A stretch of 64,000 nt of DNA from Candidatus Eiseniibacteriota bacterium (GTDB taxonomy: Bacteria > Eisenbacteria > RBG-16-71-46 > CAIMUX01): NCBI GenBank assembly GCA_020633975.1, contig JACKCR010000011.1, positions 62,001-126,000 on the forward strand, read 5' to 3'. Shown piece after piece: positions 62,202-64,000 of this stretch. Position numbers and translations under genes: made by a program. Position 1 is the first letter of the stretch; each line of letters starts with the position of its first letter. Below the pieces are notes generated by a model. The model saw only the letters and a list, made by a program, of their open reading frames with translations. It was not told where the DNA came from and ran no database searches.

Positions 62202-63158
62202 ATGTCCAGACATGCGACTCAGCCCGTTCGTCTACGGGTCCGGCCGGACATCGAGTTCGAAGTCCTTCCGGCCCACTCCGTGCTCAACCGGAACAAGAAT
62301 TCGAAGCTGCCGTTCTACTGGACCCTGAATCCGTATCGCGGTTGCGAGTTCGGGTGCCGGTACTGCTATGCCCGAACGACCCACGAGTACCTGGATGTCG
62401 CCGGTGAAGAGTTCGAGCGCCGCATCTTCGTGAAGCAGGGAGCGGCGAATGTTCTCCGGGAGACGCTTCGGCCCGGTCTTCTCGCTGGGAAGGCAGTGGC
62501 GATCGGAACGGCGACGGATCCATACCAAGCCGCCGAGGTTCGCTACGGAATCACCCGGAGTCTCCTCGAAGTCCTGGCCAAGGCACCGGACCTGACACTG
62601 GCGATCACCACCAAGAGCCCACTGGTCGTCCGGGACATCGATCTGCTCACCGAGATCGGAAGACGGAGGCCGGTTCGTGTCAACATGACCGTCACGACCC
62701 TGGACGGACGACTCGCTCGCGAGATCGAGCACCGTGCGCCCTCGCCACGACGTCGTCTCGATGCGATACGGGCGCTCTCGGCAGCCGGGATCGAGACCGC
62801 GCTCTTCTGTTGTCCCATCCTTCCTGGCCTCACTGACGACGAGCGCTCCCTGCGTGGACTGCTCCATGCGGCGAAGGACGCGGGCGCCACGTTCGCGGTC
62901 GGGAGCCTCCTTCATCTGGAAGACGTACCGAAGCGCGTCTTCCTGAGATGGCTCGAGGCGCGGCATCCCGAGCTCGTTGCCCGCTACCGCGGAATGTACG
63001 CAGAGGACCGGTACGGAACGCGTGAGGAACGAGAGCGAGTGCTGGCGCTGTTCCCACGGCTCGCACGGGACGCGGGGTTTCCAGACTGGACGCCGGTGTC
63101 GAGTCGAGAGCCGGAGTTTGTTGGAAGAACCGCCGGAGAGCAGATGCGGATGTTCTGA
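62202..63158 (+). CDS. Radical SAM protein (SPL/Rv2578c-like)
   Basis: 318 residues from ATG 62202. The cluster motif CxxxCxxC is CEFGCRYC (about 50-57) in LNPYRGCEFGCRYCYARTTH, the form seen in the SplB-like/Rv2578c group. Core strands AVAIGTATDPYQAAE, LAITTKSPLVVRDIDLL, VRVNMTVTTLD and ETALFCCPILPGLTDDE follow the family. Members carry a 4Fe-4S cluster and cleave S-adenosylmethionine; most, including this one, have no known substrate, although a link to DNA photoproduct repair has been proposed for SPL relatives. No Shine-Dalgarno: translation probably starts on a leaderless message. Divergent from the scaffold operon. Confidence 0.9.
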   Translation: MSRHATQPVRLRVRPDIEFEVLPAHSVLNRNKNSKLPFYWTLNPYRGCEFGCRYCYARTTHEYLDVAGEEFERRIFVKQGAANVLRETLRPGLLAGKAVAIGTATDPYQAAEVRYGITRSLLEVLAKAPDLTLAITTKSPLVVRDIDLLTEIGRRRPVRVNMTVTTLDGRLAREIEHRAPSPRRRLDAIRALSAAGIETALFCCPILPGLTDDERSLRGLLHAAKDAGATFAVGSLLHLEDVPKRVFLRWLEARHPELVARYRGMYAEDRYGTREERERVLALFPRLARDAGFPDWTPVSSREPEFVGRTAGEQMRMF

Positions 63159-63216
63159 CGACGGAGCGCTCCGGCAAGACGTAGCGTTCGATCAAGACGG
63201 AGCGCTGAGTCGAGAA

Positions 63217-63249
63217 AGAGCCCCCACACCTCTTCGGTGCGGGGGCTCT
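63217..63249 (-). terminator. Terminator of the right-edge surface-protein gene
   Basis: AGAGCCCCC / GGGGGCTCT plus CACC / GGTG stem with one mismatch pair and loop TCTTC, followed on the minus strand by TTTCTCG. It lies 63 bases past the leftward stop at 63312 and may also stop the convergent radical SAM transcript. Confidence 0.82.
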
Positions 63250-63311
63250 GTCGGTTCATGGAGTTCGCAAGAGTCGTCGCCGACGTGTCGTCGACGACCT
63301 ACTCGTCCGAA

Positions 63312-64000
63312 CTACTTCTGCAGCGTGAGGCTCCGAGTCGCCTGGTACTCGTTCGCCTGCATCCGGTAGTAGTAGACGCCGGAAGCAACCTGGTTGCCGC
63401 GGGCGTCGTTGCCGTCCCAGTCGACGACGTGAGCGCCGGCGCCGAAGCTGCCGCGCGCGAGCACGTTCACTTCACGACCGGAGACGTCGAAGATCCGGAT
63501 GTCGACATCCGACTGGACCGGGACCTGGAAGCCGATCGAGACCGGGCCGTTCGACGGGTTCGGAGCAGCGCTCCGGAGCGCGAAGGACAGCGCGGCTCCC
63601 GACTCCGGGGCGTCCGCGGGGTCGCCGAGGATACCGAGAATGCGGAAGTCGTCGATTCCAGCGTCGACGAAACCAGGAGGGTTCTCGTCGGAGCCGATGA
63701 ACTTGAACTGGATGGTGCCCGGGTCACCGAGGATCGGCATGAGGTCGATCCGTGCGGTTTCCCAGCCGTCGGTGGAGGTGAGCGTGTTCTCGACGTCCAT
63801 CCACGCGCCGCCGTTGTTGCGGACCTGAACCATCCACGGGTCCTGGTTCGCGCCGGAGCCGGTGTTGTTCGAGAACCACTTCGAGTACTTCACGATGAGC
63901 TGCGACGCGCCACTCATGTCGTAGGTCGGGCTGTAGAGAGTCGTGAATCCGAAGTCGATGTCACCCTGGCCGGAGAACCCGCCTTCGGGACCGTTGAAGG
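63312..64000 (-). CDS. Surface protein, C-terminal part with FlgD-like module (cut by window edge)
   Basis: The frame is open to the right edge (about 229 residues seen), so the start is outside. Visible first is a jelly-roll type domain (FGFTTLYSPTYDMSGASQLI, VKYSKWFSNN, WMVQVRNNGGAWMDVENTL, ... FVDAGIDDFRILG), the layout of the accessory beta-sandwich also present near the end of the subtilase. Then comes the shared module: SAAPNPSNGPVSIGF, VDIRIFDVSGREVNV, VDWDGNDARGNQVASG, ending VYYYRMQANEYQATRSL. The rest is likely a protease or other exported enzyme, but that cannot be seen. A good terminator follows. Confidence 0.88.
   Translation of the reverse strand, partial: FNGPEGGFSGQGDIDFGFTTLYSPTYDMSGASQLIVKYSKWFSNNTGSGANQDPWMVQVRNNGGAWMDVENTLTSTDGWETARIDLMPILGDPGTIQFKFIGSDENPPGFVDAGIDDFRILGILGDPADAPESGAALSFALRSAAPNPSNGPVSIGFQVPVQSDVDIRIFDVSGREVNVLARGSFGAGAHVVDWDGNDARGNQVASGVYYYRMQANEYQATRSLTLQK

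Noticed and set aside
61906-62407. Open frames between the scaffold operon and the radical SAM gene as small genes
   Set aside because: They overlap the promoter region and the radical SAM start in other frames, lack ribosome-binding sites and have Arg/Ser-rich shadow composition.

Overview
The window is high-GC DNA from a Gram-negative bacterium. It encodes a TonB-dependent receptor, an RND pump, a likely outer-membrane beta-barrel, lipoproteins and a Tat signal. Seven exported proteins end in the same FlgD-like/type IX-like C-terminal module, and one of them is a gingipain-type (C25) protease. This mix, with integrin-like FG-GAP and BNR-repeat surface proteins, suggests an FCB-related lineage such as Eisenbacteria, Krumholzibacteria or a similar candidate phylum. 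That placement is inference from protein style; no rRNA, tRNA, CRISPR array, IS element or prophage was recognised.

Layout. 1-21.6 kb is mostly a surface/secretome region: TonB receptor (cut by the left edge), YCF48-type propeller, C25 protease, SUMF1-type protein, 14-repeat FG-GAP protein and BNR-repeat protein. Between them lie an ATP-grasp ligase, an alpha/beta hydrolase, a class C beta-lactamase-family protein, a YHS-like lipoprotein and a DinB protein. 21.6-33.2 kb is housekeeping and mixed: GNAT, methionine aminopeptidase, an exported alpha/beta hydrolase, a TldD/TldE pair whose TldD carries a Tat signal, a photolyase-like protein, SpoVG, an RND permease, Trm112 and an MTH1187-type protein. 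33.4-40.4 kb has a secreted subtilase with tandem terminators, then a three-gene envelope operon (CsgG-like/TPR/peptidoglycan-binding lipoprotein, beta-barrel, lipoprotein). 40.5-43.3 kb is imuA-imuB, a translesion mutagenesis cassette behind a TTGACA promoter with an embedded LexA-type SOS box.

43.4-61.9 kb is a dense signalling island. A rightward pair (REC-histidine kinase, REC-HDOD) converges on a leftward set (REC with a degenerate HD-GYP domain, a REC/coiled-coil regulator, a PAS histidine kinase). Upstream of that is a leftward operon of three overlapping genes. A 2224-residue protein holds two tandem copies of a [kinase-like - degenerate P-loop - helical/TPR] module. A 1098-residue protein holds a third copy. 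A GAF-AAA+ sigma-54 activator with intact Walker A and GAFTGA motifs ends the operon. The first kinase copy has lost its catalytic residues and the other two keep most of them; none of the three P-loops keeps its lysine. I read this as a multi-input pseudokinase/kinase scaffold controlling sigma-54 transcription, and it is the best candidate here for an undescribed system. The window ends with a leaderless-looking radical SAM gene and the 3' part of another surface protein.

Coordinates of starts were chosen from Shine-Dalgarno spacing, signal peptides and overlaps. The largest uncertainties are the starts of the beta-barrel gene (38281), the YHS-like gene (12693-13139) and the small lipoprotein (6237-6587).
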